This document shows, in pieces, positions 42,353 through 50,998 of a DNA stretch of 64,000 nt. Numbering within the stretch: the first letter of the stretch is position 1; each line of letters begins with the position of its first letter. The translations under genes were made by a program, and so were the position numbers. Under the pieces are notes generated by a model. That model had not been told where the DNA came from. It worked only from the letters and a program-made list of their open reading frames with translations, and did not search any database. Source of the DNA: Microthrixaceae bacterium (GTDB lineage Bacteria > Actinomycetota > Acidimicrobiia > Acidimicrobiales > Microtrichaceae); assembly GCA_023957975.1 (NCBI GenBank), contig JAMLGM010000008.1:62001-126000 (forward strand), read 5' to 3'.

Positions 42353-43735
42353 ATGCGTTGGAAGCCCAGTCGTTCGGCGGTTGCAGTGACGTTGTCGCTG
42401 GTGTGTCTCGTTACCGCCGGTTCGACGTCGGTGTTCATGCCGATCGCCATGGCACAAAACTCCCCGGATGCAGCGGCCTCGCCGAGCTCGCAGCCCGCCA
42501 GCCCGCCAGGTCCGAATCCGACAGGTCCGAATCCGACGGGCATCACAGGCACCGCCGATCCGTCGACAGGGCCCGGATCGTCTCCGGAACCCACCGCCGC
42601 GAACCCGGTCGCACCACAAGGCGCCACCGAGGGAATCGACCCGCTGGCCAACCCGTTCGCAGATCCGCTGGCGGAGTCGGGAGAGGGGTTGAGCGGTGGC
42701 GCCTATTCCGGGCAAGCAGCCTTTTCGCAGGCGTCGCGTGCGGTGTCGGCCCCGCTGCTGTCCGCCGCGACAGATCGGCTTTCAACGGCCCAGACGACGT
42801 ACCAGACCGCCGAGACGACGCTGAGCGCGGCGATCGACGCTCACACGAGGGCCGCGACTCGGATCGATCAGCTCGGGCGTGACCGTCAAGCGGACCTTGC
42901 GGCCGCCGTCGAGGCCCGCGAGAACATGCGGCGCCGGGCGGTCAGTGCGTATGTCCGAGGGGACCAGAAAATACAGCTACTCGCCACGCTCGGAAATCCT
43001 GCGGAATACTCGCGCACCAACCGGTACCTCGAGGCCCTCGCCGATCAGGATCGCTCCGCCGAACGGGCCTACAAGGCCGCAGTAGCCCGGCTCAATCAGG
43101 AGGAACGCGAACTCGTCGAAACACAGGTCGACGCCAACGAGCGCCGCAGGGTTGCCGAGGACGAGCTCACGACGGCTCGTACCGAACTCGCCAACGCGTC
43201 GATGTGTCAACGTGCGTTCGCCGCGGCGAGCCACGTCTGCCCGGACGGGTTCATTTTTCCCGTGCCCGGTGAGGTGAACTTCATCGACTCGTGGGGATTC
43301 GCTCGCCAGACCGGTAACGCGAACGCGCACTGGCATGAAGGCACCGACATTATGGCTCCCGGTGGCCGCGAAGTCGTGGCGGTCGAGGCGGGAACGCTGC
43401 GCAAAGTCGGAGGGGACGGCGGCCTCGGCGGCCTGCGGTTGTGGCTCGATGGGGTGAGCGGAACGAGCTATTACTACGCCCACTTCTCCGGCTACTCACC
43501 GGCGGCACTCGAGGGAGCGGTGGTCGAGCCGGGAACGGTCCTCGGCTACGTGGGAAATACCGGTGCTCCCGGGTCTGCGACCCACCTCCATTTCGAGATC
43601 CATCCGGCAGGCGGTGCCCCGGTGAATCCCTTCCCGCTGCTTCGTACGGTGTGGGGAGACCGCCCGATGCGTTCGGAATCGGCCGTCGCTGCTGCGATCG
43701 CGGCCGTTGCGGCGGTACCTGAGGAGGAACGGTAA
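42353..43735 (+). CDS. Secreted M23 (LytM-type) peptidase with coiled coil
   Basis: 460 residues. A signal peptide (about 1-30, cleavage near PIAMA-QN) is followed by a Pro/Thr/Ser-rich linker with GPNPTGPNPTG repeats. A long Ala/Glu-rich coiled coil covers about 125-285. The C-terminal LytM domain has HWHEGTDIMAP (His and Asp zinc ligands), YYYAHFSG and THLHFEIHP (active-site HxH), all needed residues present. It should act on peptidoglycan cross-links in the envelope, either directly or as a regulator of amidases like EnvC/NlpD-type proteins. It runs four bases before the next gene. Confidence 0.88.
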   Translation: MRWKPSRSAVAVTLSLVCLVTAGSTSVFMPIAMAQNSPDAAASPSSQPASPPGPNPTGPNPTGITGTADPSTGPGSSPEPTAANPVAPQGATEGIDPLANPFADPLAESGEGLSGGAYSGQAAFSQASRAVSAPLLSAATDRLSTAQTTYQTAETTLSAAIDAHTRAATRIDQLGRDRQADLAAAVEARENMRRRAVSAYVRGDQKIQLLATLGNPAEYSRTNRYLEALADQDRSAERAYKAAVARLNQEERELVETQVDANERRRVAEDELTTARTELANASMCQRAFAAASHVCPDGFIFPVPGEVNFIDSWGFARQTGNANAHWHEGTDIMAPGGREVVAVEAGTLRKVGGDGGLGGLRLWLDGVSGTSYYYAHFSGYSPAALEGAVVEPGTVLGYVGNTGAPGSATHLHFEIHPAGGAPVNPFPLLRTVWGDRPMRSESAVAAAIAAVAAVPEEER

Positions 43736-43739
43736 CAAC

Positions 43740-44321
43740 GTGGATATCAACGCCACGCTGCGCACCGACCTTCGAGCCGAGGAGCTCTATCCGGTCCTCA
43801 TCGACCTGGCGACCTATCCGGAGTGGATCGGCATCGTCGGTCGCGCCGTCGCCGAGGTCGATCCACCAGACGCCGTGCGTGATGCCGCGACGACGGGTGC
43901 CGTGAGGACCGATGCCGGGACGACCGGAGAATCGTCGGCCAGGGAATCGTCGACTGGAGTGGCAGGCGACTCAAGCGCCCCGGACGACAGCGACGAGCCG
44001 ATCGAAGCCTGGTCGATCGATCTTCGCGGTCAGCTCGGTCCATTGCGCCGATCGAAGCGGCTGCGCATGGTGCGAACGGAGGCGACGATCAACCGGTATG
44101 TGCGATTCGACCGTGCCGAACTCGACGGACGGCAGCACTCCGAGTGGGTGCTCACCGCCGACCTGAACGAGCGACCGGATGGCACCGAGCTGACCATGCG
44201 CCTTCACTACGGCGGCACGATGTGGATGCCGATGCTCGACCGTCTCCTTCGTGACGAGATCGAGCGCAGTCGGGCACGGCTCGTGGCCTACACCTCCAGC
44301 CACCGGGCCTCGGGGCGCTAG
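43740..44321 (+). CDS. SRPBCC (START-like) domain protein
   Basis: 193 residues from GTG 43740, with GAGGAGGAAC upstream. It opens MDINATLRTDLRAEELYPVLIDLA in two strands and a helix, the usual SRPBCC start. A polar, Thr/Ser/Asp-rich insert of about 40 residues (45-85) interrupts the sheet. The last helix is LRDEIERSRARLVAYTS. SRPBCC folds bind hydrophobic ligands; the ligand is unknown. The start is four bases after the peptidase stop, so the two are co-transcribed. Confidence 0.68.
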   Translation: MDINATLRTDLRAEELYPVLIDLATYPEWIGIVGRAVAEVDPPDAVRDAATTGAVRTDAGTTGESSARESSTGVAGDSSAPDDSDEPIEAWSIDLRGQLGPLRRSKRLRMVRTEATINRYVRFDRAELDGRQHSEWVLTADLNERPDGTELTMRLHYGGTMWMPMLDRLLRDEIERSRARLVAYTSSHRASGR

Positions 44322-44329
44322 CCGCCCCG
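44311..44329. terminator. Possible hairpin between convergent genes
   Basis: CGGGGCG-CTAGC-CGCCCCG has a 7-bp GC stem and contains the stop of the plus-strand gene. No T-run follows on either strand, so it may only be a weak or Rho-assisted terminator. Confidence 0.35.
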
Positions 44330-44364
44330 CCGTTGGCCAACCGCGTGCAGAACATGGGCCACGG

Positions 44365-45183
44365 TCAAAACACTGCCCGAGCCGCCCAGCGTCGTCCATG
44401 CCGTTGAATCGTCACATCGACCCCCGCCGACTCGCTCAACGATGCGTCGGTGAGGCAGGTGTCGATGTCACCTTGGGCGATCACGGCGCCGGAGCCCAGG
44501 ATCATCACGCGGTCGAAGGTTTCCGGGATCTCTTCGAGGTGGTGGGTGACGAGGATCATTGCGGGGCCGTCGAGGGCGATTGCGTCGAGGTCGCGGACGA
44601 ACTCCTCCCGGCCGCGAAGGTCGAGACCGGCGGTCGGCTCGTCAAGGACCAACAGATCGGGCGCGGTCATGAGCGCTCGGGCGAGTTGTACCCGCTGGCG
44701 TTCCCCGCTCGACAGCGACCCGAAACGCCGATCGGCGAGGTGGCCGATCCCGAGTGAGGCGAGCGCGGCGCGCGCCGCGGCGCGATCGTCATCGCTGTAG
44801 GTGTGCCACCACGGCTCGAGTGAGGCGTTGATCGCACACATCACCACGTCCGCGGCGATCAGGTCCCCACGGAGCAGATCGACGAAGGCCGCGCTCACAA
44901 ACGCCACCTGCTTGCGCAGCGAGCGCACGTCGGTGCGGCCGACGGTTTCGCCCAGAACCCGAACCGTGCCGGAACTGGCGTGGTCATAGAGCGCTGCGAT
45001 GCGGGCGAGTGTGGTCTTGCCGCATCCGTTCGCCCCGAGCAGGACCCAGCGTTGATGCGGTTCGACCAACCAGTTCACATCGGCAAGCACGGTGCGGTCG
45101 CCGCGCACGACCGAAACGTCGGCCATCTCGAGGGCGGACGACGAACTCGATGATGAGGCTGAGGTGGGCGGCATCGTCATCAT
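44365..45183 (-). CDS. Lone ABC transporter ATP-binding protein
   Basis: 272 residues. A Ser-rich lead is followed by Walker A GANGCGKTT, signature SLSSGERQRVQLARAL, Walker B LLVLDEPTAGLD and switch His in VTHHLEEIP. The sequence type is that of uptake-like or ModF/PhnC-like ATPases. No permease lies beside it, so its membrane partner is elsewhere or it acts alone. It is divergent from the first CorC-like gene across three 23-bp repeats. Confidence 0.88.
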   Translation of the reverse strand: MMTMPPTSASSSSSSSALEMADVSVVRGDRTVLADVNWLVEPHQRWVLLGANGCGKTTLARIAALYDHASSGTVRVLGETVGRTDVRSLRKQVAFVSAAFVDLLRGDLIAADVVMCAINASLEPWWHTYSDDDRAAARAALASLGIGHLADRRFGSLSSGERQRVQLARALMTAPDLLVLDEPTAGLDLRGREEFVRDLDAIALDGPAMILVTHHLEEIPETFDRVMILGSGAVIAQGDIDTCLTDASLSESAGVDVTIQRHGRRWAARAVF

Positions 45184-45208
45184 CGTGGCCGCTGTGCTGC
45201 CGTAACGT

Positions 45209-45277
45209 CAGATCGCGCCGGACCCGCCGGCCAGATCGCGCCGGTCGCGGCGGCCAGATCGCGCCGGTCGCGGCGGG
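45209..45277. repeat. 23-bp tandem repeat in a divergent promoter region
   Basis: Three units of CAGATCGCGCCGGTCGCGG plus four bases run head to tail (first with changes). They fill much of the gap between the ABC ATPase and the first CorC-like gene and may set promoter spacing. Confidence 0.85.
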
Positions 45278-45295
45278 GCATCGGCCGAGGGGCGA

Positions 45296-45301
45296 TAGGT
45301 T
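45296..45301 (+). promoter_or_regulatory. -10 element of the first CorC-like gene
   Basis: TAGGTT, 7 nt before ATG 45309 and without a ribosome site. Confidence 0.45.
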
Positions 45302-45308
45302 GACAGCG

Positions 45309-46298
45309 ATGAGCGCCAGGCGCGGCCAGGACTCGACGGCGGCCACCGTCACGGCCACCCTCGTCGCGGTGGTCGGCGGTGTCGCGCTCGGGCGATCGGG
45401 GTTGGGGTCGGGGTCGGAAGGGTGGCTGGCGGCCATCGGTCTGGTCGTCGTCGTCGGGTTGTCGGCGCTGTGGGCCATGCTGTCGCGTCCCGATCGTCGG
45501 CTGGGCTCCCTGTCCACCAAGGCGGAGCTGGTCGCAGCGGCGGCGGCAGCGGCGGCGGCGACCGCTCCGCATCCCCAGGGGCCCGTAGCGCTCCGGTCGG
45601 TCGCCATGTTGCGACGCAGTGCTGTGTTCAGCGAACGCACGGTCGCGGAGGTGTTGACCCCACGAACCTCGATGGTCTCGCTCGGGGCTGACGCGACCGG
45701 CGCCGACCTCGCCGAGCTTTCGCAGCGGACCGGTCTGAGCCGGGTGATCGTGACCGGCGGCGACCTCGACGACATCGTGGGACAGGTCCACATCAAGAAC
45801 CTGTTGGCGGTCGCCGAGCCGCAGCGCGCTGCGGCGCTTCTGGGCGATCTCGCGGTGGAGGTGATGATGGTGCCCGCCTCGTTGCGTCTCGTCGAGCTGC
45901 TCCGCGAGATGCGCGTGGCGGCGTCGCCGATAGCGGTGGTGCTCGACGAGTACGGGGGCACGGCCGGTCTGGTCACCGTGGAAGACGTGGTGGAGGAACT
46001 CGTCGGCGAGATCGACGATGAACACGACCGTGCCGGTGCGCGCCGCCACCCCGTGCAGTTCGGCGGCACCTCGGTCCTGCCGGGAGGTCTCAACCTCGCC
46101 GAGGTCGAGGAGCTCGTCGGGCTATGCCTACCGCATGGGCGCTACGAGACCCTGGGAGGGTTCGTCATGGAGCGCGTGGGGGCGGTGCCCGAAGTCGGCG
46201 ACCGGTTCGAGTTCGCCGGGTACCGCTTCGAGGTCCTCGACATGTTGCGTCGGCGGGTGATGTCGGTGCGGGTGATCGAACCCGAGGGGCAGCGTTGA
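45309..46298 (+). CDS. CorC/HlyC-type CBS-domain protein, copy 1
   Basis: 329 residues. Two N-terminal hydrophobic stretches (about 11-29 and 37-57) replace the usual four-helix DUF21. A CBS pair follows (TVAEVLTPRTSMVSLG, IVGQVHIKNLL, PIAVVLDEYGGTAGLVT). The C-terminal CorC_HlyC domain has LPGGLNLAEVEELVG and YETLGGFVMERVG. The family is linked to Mg/Co efflux and membrane-ion homeostasis. It is followed 43 bp later by a second, complementary member. Confidence 0.85.
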   Translation: MSARRGQDSTAATVTATLVAVVGGVALGRSGLGSGSEGWLAAIGLVVVVGLSALWAMLSRPDRRLGSLSTKAELVAAAAAAAAATAPHPQGPVALRSVAMLRRSAVFSERTVAEVLTPRTSMVSLGADATGADLAELSQRTGLSRVIVTGGDLDDIVGQVHIKNLLAVAEPQRAAALLGDLAVEVMMVPASLRLVELLREMRVAASPIAVVLDEYGGTAGLVTVEDVVEELVGEIDDEHDRAGARRHPVQFGGTSVLPGGLNLAEVEELVGLCLPHGRYETLGGFVMERVGAVPEVGDRFEFAGYRFEVLDMLRRRVMSVRVIEPEGQR

Positions 46299-46341
46299 CC
46301 GGCGCACAGGGGCCTGACCGGCGTCGTCAGGGCGGTGGTCG

Positions 46342-47418
46342 GTGGTGATGGCGGCGGTCGTGGACGTCGCTGCCGTACCGTCGATGCTTGTTGCATCGGT
46401 GCTTGTTGCAGCGTCGGTCGGGGCTCGTCGGGCGCTCCTGTCGACGGTTGAGGCGCGACTCGACGACCCGGATCGACGTCGCACACGCCGCTCCGATGCG
46501 ACCACGAGGGTCGGTGTCGGCGATGCGGCGGGAGTCCGCACTCGCTCATCGACTCGCCTGTGGGCCGCCCCAGCCCGAAGCGTTCTCGCCGCCCAGGTTG
46601 TCGTCGTTGGCGCGGGAGTCGGTTGTGGGATCGCCATCGGTACCACCAGCGGCTGGTCCGAAGCGGTCCTCGTCATGGTCGTGATGGGCGTGAGTGCCGC
46701 GGCCGGGGACGCGGCGGCGCGGCGATCGCCGGCGCGGGTGCTGGAACTCGCTTCACCCATCGTGGCCCTTGCCTCGGGAGTCGTGGCGCCGTTGACCGCG
46801 CTGTCTTCGGCGCTGTCCTCAGCGTTGTCTTCAGCGTTGTCCGGGGTCGGACCCGCCGACAGGGTTGAGCGGGCCGAGTCCGGCCCCGAGTCCTGCCTCG
46901 AGCCCTCATTGGAGGCTTCGCTGGAAGCCTCCCTTGAGGGTGGCCTGCTCGATGAGGAGGACCACGCCATGTTGGTGAACGCGTTGGCCTTCGAACAGCG
47001 CCGGACCGAGGAGGTGATGGTGAACGTCGCCGAGATCGTCGGAGTCGATCGTTCGACCTCGGTGGCGGAGGCCGAGCAGGTGGTGATGAACTCGGGCCAT
47101 AGTCGCCTGTTGGTCCGGGGCCCGACGGCGACGCGCCACGATGAGGTCCTCGGGTTCGTACACGCGAAGGATCTCATGGCCGTCCCGACCTCCCGGCGTG
47201 AGCATCCGATCTCGTTCGGCATCATCCGCATGACGTTGCGGGCCAAAGGCGACGCCTCCCTCGGCGACGTGTTGGCGCAGATGCGACGATCTCGGCGCCA
47301 CGTTGCGTTGATCGACGACGGCGCCGGTGAACTCGTCGGTATGGTCACGATGGAGGACATTCTCGAAGAGATCGTGGGAGACATCGTCGATGAGTCGGAC
47401 CGGCACCGTGCCGAATGA
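46342..47418 (+). CDS. CorC/HlyC-type CBS-domain protein, copy 2 (no C-terminal domain)
   Basis: 358 residues from GTG 46342 (GTG 46345 and ATG 46348 follow in frame). Three to four hydrophobic stretches in 1-160 resemble a DUF21 region. It is followed by low-complexity repeats SSALSSALSSALSG and EASLEASLEGG, then a CBS pair (VLGFVHAKDLMAV, HVALIDDGAGELVGMVT). It stops after the pair, so the CorC_HlyC domain seen in copy 1 is missing. The two products may pair. It overlaps the next gene by 29 bp. Confidence 0.8.
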   Translation: MVMAAVVDVAAVPSMLVASVLVAASVGARRALLSTVEARLDDPDRRRTRRSDATTRVGVGDAAGVRTRSSTRLWAAPARSVLAAQVVVVGAGVGCGIAIGTTSGWSEAVLVMVVMGVSAAAGDAAARRSPARVLELASPIVALASGVVAPLTALSSALSSALSSALSGVGPADRVERAESGPESCLEPSLEASLEASLEGGLLDEEDHAMLVNALAFEQRRTEEVMVNVAEIVGVDRSTSVAEAEQVVMNSGHSRLLVRGPTATRHDEVLGFVHAKDLMAVPTSRREHPISFGIIRMTLRAKGDASLGDVLAQMRRSRRHVALIDDGAGELVGMVTMEDILEEIVGDIVDESDRHRAE

Positions 47419-48862
47419 ACCACAGCGTCCACCTGAACCACAGCGGCCAGCGTCGCTCGCTGAGACCGTGGCCGAAGCGCTCGAAGCGACCCTCGGAACG
47501 GAGGTCCACCACTTGGTTCGCCTCTCGGCGGGGGCGAGTCGCGAGACCTGGGCCTTCGACACCGATCGACCGCTGATCCTGCAGCGACGTGCGACCGCCG
47601 GCGCGACCTCGGGCGGTACGACCTCGGGTGGTACGTCGGCCGGGGAGCAGGACTCGTCGATCACCACATCGGTCGCCCAGGAGGCCGACCTGTTGCGGGC
47701 AGCCCGAGCGGCGGGGGTCGCGGTGCCCGAGGTTGTGGCCAGCGGGGACGGCGTCGATGAGCCCCTCGGAGCGCCGTGGATGATCTGTGCGCGCGTGCCG
47801 GGGGAGTCGCTGCCCCGGACGCTGCTGCGAGACGAACGATTCGCCGGGGTGCGCGCCGGTCTCGCACGGCGTTGCGGCGAGGCCATCGGAGCGATCCACC
47901 GGATCGACCCGGAGCCCTTCGTCGGCCGGCTGAGCGAGGAGGACCAGATCGCTTCGTTGCGCCGGGTCCTCGATACGGTGAGCGATGTCTCTGCGGTCTT
48001 CGAACTCGTGTTGCGCTGGCTCGAACTGAACCCGGCGCCACGGCGCGATCGGGTCGTGGTGCACGGCGATTTTCGAACCGGCAACCTCCTGGTCGACCAC
48101 GACGACTCCGACGCTGCGGGGCTCACCGCGGTGCTCGATTGGGAACTGACCCATCTCGGCAACCCCGTGGAGGACCTCGGCTGGTTCTGCGTGCGGGCCT
48201 GGCGATTCGGATCGCCCCATCGGGCGGGCGGGTTCGGTTCGGTCGAGGACCTGCTCGCCGGCTACCGCGCCGTGAGTGGCGAGGACGTGACGTCGCAGGA
48301 GTTGGCGTGGTGGGAGCTTCTCGGAACCGTGAAGTGGGGGGTGATCTGTGCGATGCAGGCGCACTATCACCTGTCGGGAGCGACCCGTTCGGTCGAGTTG
48401 GCGGCCATCGGGCGGCGCATCGCCGAGAACGAACACGATGCGTTGAACCTGCTCGCGGAGCTCGTCGGCGGCGAACTCGCCGGCCAAGCACCGGACGAGG
48501 TCAGCCACTTGAGCGACGATCGGGCCCGGAGCCTCTACGGGCGTCCAACCGCGGCGGAACTGCTCGAGGGCGTTCGCGAGTTCCTGGCCGACGACGTTCT
48601 GGCCGCGACCGAGGGCCGAGTGCGGTTCCACACCCGGGTGGCGATCAACGTGCTGGCGATCGTCGAGCGCGAGTTGGCGGCGGGCGAGGCACCAGCCGGG
48701 CGCCACGCGGAACGCCTCGCCGTCCTCGGGGTGGGCAGCGATGAGGAACTCGCCGAAGCGATACGCGCCGGGGCGTTCGACGAGCGCCTGCTGGCGGTAG
48801 CGTCGCAATTGAGCGGCTCGGTCGAGGACCGGCTTTCGGTTGCCAACCCGGGCTACCGGTGA
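47390..48862 (+). CDS. Aminoglycoside-phosphotransferase-fold kinase fused to DUF6285
   Basis: 490 residues. Residues about 25-370 are an APH-like kinase: VVVHGDFRTGNLLVD (catalytic loop Asp and Asn) and VLDWELTHLGNPVEDLGW (metal Asp). A Gly/Thr insert GGTTSGGTSAGE lies near residue 75. Residues about 385-490 (RPTAAELLEGVREFLADDV, FHTRVAINVLAIVERE) match DUF6285, which in many genomes is a separate neighbouring gene. The pair is often found with acyl-CoA dehydrogenases; the phosphorylated substrate is unknown. The start ATG lies inside the previous gene. Confidence 0.83.
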   Translation: MSRTGTVPNEPQRPPEPQRPASLAETVAEALEATLGTEVHHLVRLSAGASRETWAFDTDRPLILQRRATAGATSGGTTSGGTSAGEQDSSITTSVAQEADLLRAARAAGVAVPEVVASGDGVDEPLGAPWMICARVPGESLPRTLLRDERFAGVRAGLARRCGEAIGAIHRIDPEPFVGRLSEEDQIASLRRVLDTVSDVSAVFELVLRWLELNPAPRRDRVVVHGDFRTGNLLVDHDDSDAAGLTAVLDWELTHLGNPVEDLGWFCVRAWRFGSPHRAGGFGSVEDLLAGYRAVSGEDVTSQELAWWELLGTVKWGVICAMQAHYHLSGATRSVELAAIGRRIAENEHDALNLLAELVGGELAGQAPDEVSHLSDDRARSLYGRPTAAELLEGVREFLADDVLAATEGRVRFHTRVAINVLAIVERELAAGEAPAGRHAERLAVLGVGSDEELAEAIRAGAFDERLLAVASQLSGSVEDRLSVANPGYR

Positions 48863-48877
48863 GGGGAGGAGACGCTG

Positions 48878-49723
48878 ATGTACGGCAAGGAATCCCCCTT
48901 TGGTTGGCGCAACCCGACCACGGTTCGCCAAGATGCACCGATGAAAATCGGAGTATTGGGTGGAACAGGTCCTGCCGGAAGCGGTCTCGCCGCGCGGTTG
49001 GCGTCGGTCGGATTCGAGGCGATCATCGGCTCCCGGTCGAAATACCGTGCGCTCGAGGTGCGTGACAACCTCATCGAAAAGTGGGCGGACTACGACCTGC
49101 CGTTGTTCGCGGGGGACAACTCCGAGGCGGCGAGCGCCGATGTCGTCGTCGTGGCCACGCCGTGGGACGCCGCCGCCTCGACGGCCAAGGAGGTCGCCGA
49201 GGAGCTTCGCGGCAAGGTCGTGATCTCGATGGCCAATGCCATCGCCAAGGTCGGCCACGAGTTTCAACCCCTGGTGCCACCGCGCGGTTCGGTCGCGGCG
49301 TCCGTGCAGGCCGCGGTTCCCCAGGCCATGGTCGCCGGTGCGCTGCACCACGTCCCGGCCAAGGAACTCGGCAACCTGCGCCACCCCTGCATTTCCGACG
49401 TGCTGGTGTGTTCGGATCATCCCGAGGCCACCGAGGTGACCATCGACATCGTGTCGAAGCTCCCCGGCATGCGTCCGCTCGATTCGGGCGAGCTGTCGAA
49501 CGCGGCGCCGATCGAGGCCTTCGTGTCGGTGATGCTGCAGCTCAACGTCAAGTACAAGACCCGTGTCGCGTTGCAGCTCACCGGGCTCGAAAAGCACTTC
49601 GCCACCTTCGAGACGGCGGAGCTCAAGACTCCGGCGTCGGCGAGCGGATCCGCCACCGACGCAGGCACCGACGCCGGCACCGCCGCAGCTGGCGCCGACA
49701 CCGGTACCGGCTCGGCCGAATAG
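48878..49723 (+). CDS. NADPH-dependent F420 reductase
   Basis: 281 residues. MKIGVLGGTGPAGSGLAARL (22-41) is the NADP-binding Rossmann motif, and ADVVVVATPWDAA and ISMANAIAK follow the F420:NADP oxidoreductase pattern. GGGAGGAG precedes ATG 48878, so a 21-residue lead (MYGKESPFGWRNPTTVRQD) is kept; ATG 48941 is the alternative. The C-terminal about 30 residues are Ala/Thr/Gly repeats. It supplies F420H2 to enzymes like the LLM oxidoreductase at 22541. Confidence 0.86.
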   Translation: MYGKESPFGWRNPTTVRQDAPMKIGVLGGTGPAGSGLAARLASVGFEAIIGSRSKYRALEVRDNLIEKWADYDLPLFAGDNSEAASADVVVVATPWDAAASTAKEVAEELRGKVVISMANAIAKVGHEFQPLVPPRGSVAASVQAAVPQAMVAGALHHVPAKELGNLRHPCISDVLVCSDHPEATEVTIDIVSKLPGMRPLDSGELSNAAPIEAFVSVMLQLNVKYKTRVALQLTGLEKHFATFETAELKTPASASGSATDAGTDAGTAAAGADTGTGSAE

Positions 49724-49742
49724 CCGCCCCGGGACACTCGAC

Positions 49743-49748
49743 TAGCGT
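49743..49748 (+). promoter_or_regulatory. -10 element of a leaderless mshC promoter
   Basis: TAGCGT, 8 nt before GTG 49757, with no ribosome site. Confidence 0.4.
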
Positions 49749-49756
49749 TGGCGGCC

Positions 49757-50902
49757 GTGCGACTCTTCGATACCGCCGCCGACGCGATCGTCCCGTTCGA
49801 GGTGGGCCCCGTCGTTCGGATGTACACCTGCGGGATCACCCCGTACGACTCGACCCACCTCGGCCATGCGGCGACCTATCTGACCTACGACGTGTTGCAG
49901 CGCCGGTTGCGCGACCTCGGCCACGAGACCCGCTGCGTTCGCAACATCACCGACGTCGACGACTCGATCTTGGGCAAGGCCCGCGAACTCGGGGTGCATT
50001 ACCTCGACCTGGCGGCCGCAGAAATCGCCCGCTTCGACAACGACATGGCGACGTTGGAGATGATCCCGTCGTATGCCGAGCCCCGCGCCACCTCGGCGAT
50101 CGCCGACATCCGCAACTTCATCGGCAAGGTGCTCGACGGCGGATACGCGTACCAGGCCGGCGGATCGGTGTATTTCGAGATCGCCAAGTTCCCGAAGTTC
50201 GGCCAGATCAGTCACTACGACCGCGCCCACATGTTGCAGTGTGCGGCCGAACGCGGCGGCAACGTCGAGGACCCCCACAAGCGGGATCCCCTCGATTTCG
50301 TCCTGTGGCACCCGTCGCTGCCCGATGAGCCAAGTTGGGATTCGCTGTGGGGTCCGGGGCGTCCGGGTTGGCACATCGAGTGCTCGGCGCTGTGCCTTCG
50401 CGAACACGGCAACGCCACGATCGACCTTCACGGCGGGGGAGCGGACCTGATATTTCCGCACCACGAGTGTGAGGCAGCGCAATCGGAGGCCGCCACCGGC
50501 CAGAGCTTCGCCCGCTACTGGATGCACCAGGCGATGGTGCGCATGGACGGCGAGAAGATGTCGAAATCCCTCGGCAACCTCGTGTTCGTGAGCGACCTGG
50601 TCAAGGAGTGGGACCCGCGCTCGATTCGCCTCGCGGTGGTCGAGAACCATTACCGCACCGAATGGGAGTGGGACGACACCCGAATGGCCCGCAACGACGA
50701 GCGGCTGCGGGCCTGGGTGGCGGCGGGCCCCGGCAGCGGGGCGCTCGACTCGGTGCGTTCCGCACTCGACGAGGACCTGAACACCACCGAGGCCGTCGCA
50801 GCGATCGATTCCGCCGCAGCGGCGGGGCTCGGGGTCAGCGAAGCTGCGGTACTCCTCGGTGTCGATACCAGTCGAGCGGTGGCGGCCGGCGTCGGTGGCT
50901 GA
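49757..50902 (+). CDS. mshC: Cysteine:glucosaminyl-inositol ligase (MshC-type)
   Basis: 381 residues, close to MshC (about 410) and shorter than cysteinyl-tRNA synthetase. MYTCGITPYDSTHLGHAATY is diagnostic: ITPYDxTHLGHAATYL is the MshC version of the CysRS HIGH region. Other motifs are the zinc Cys of TCGI, WHIECSALC, FPHHECE and GEKMSKSLGN. It joins cysteine to GlcN-inositol in mycothiol synthesis. GTG 49757 gives MRLFDTAADAIVPF as in family members; TTG 49748 is possible. The tRNA anticodon domain is absent, as expected. Confidence 0.88.
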   Translation: MRLFDTAADAIVPFEVGPVVRMYTCGITPYDSTHLGHAATYLTYDVLQRRLRDLGHETRCVRNITDVDDSILGKARELGVHYLDLAAAEIARFDNDMATLEMIPSYAEPRATSAIADIRNFIGKVLDGGYAYQAGGSVYFEIAKFPKFGQISHYDRAHMLQCAAERGGNVEDPHKRDPLDFVLWHPSLPDEPSWDSLWGPGRPGWHIECSALCLREHGNATIDLHGGGADLIFPHHECEAAQSEAATGQSFARYWMHQAMVRMDGEKMSKSLGNLVFVSDLVKEWDPRSIRLAVVENHYRTEWEWDDTRMARNDERLRAWVAAGPGSGALDSVRSALDEDLNTTEAVAAIDSAAAAGLGVSEAAVLLGVDTSRAVAAGVGG

Positions 50903-50998
50903 AGAATTTCATCGGCAGTTCATCGAATTGATCCACCCGACCCGTCAATTCGCGCCATCATGGGCCGACGACATTCCCAGGGACTGAAGGGAGGGGTG

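Noticed and set aside
49757-50902. Cysteinyl-tRNA synthetase
   Set aside because: The ITPYDxTHLGHAATY motif and the missing anticodon domain fit MshC rather than CysRS.
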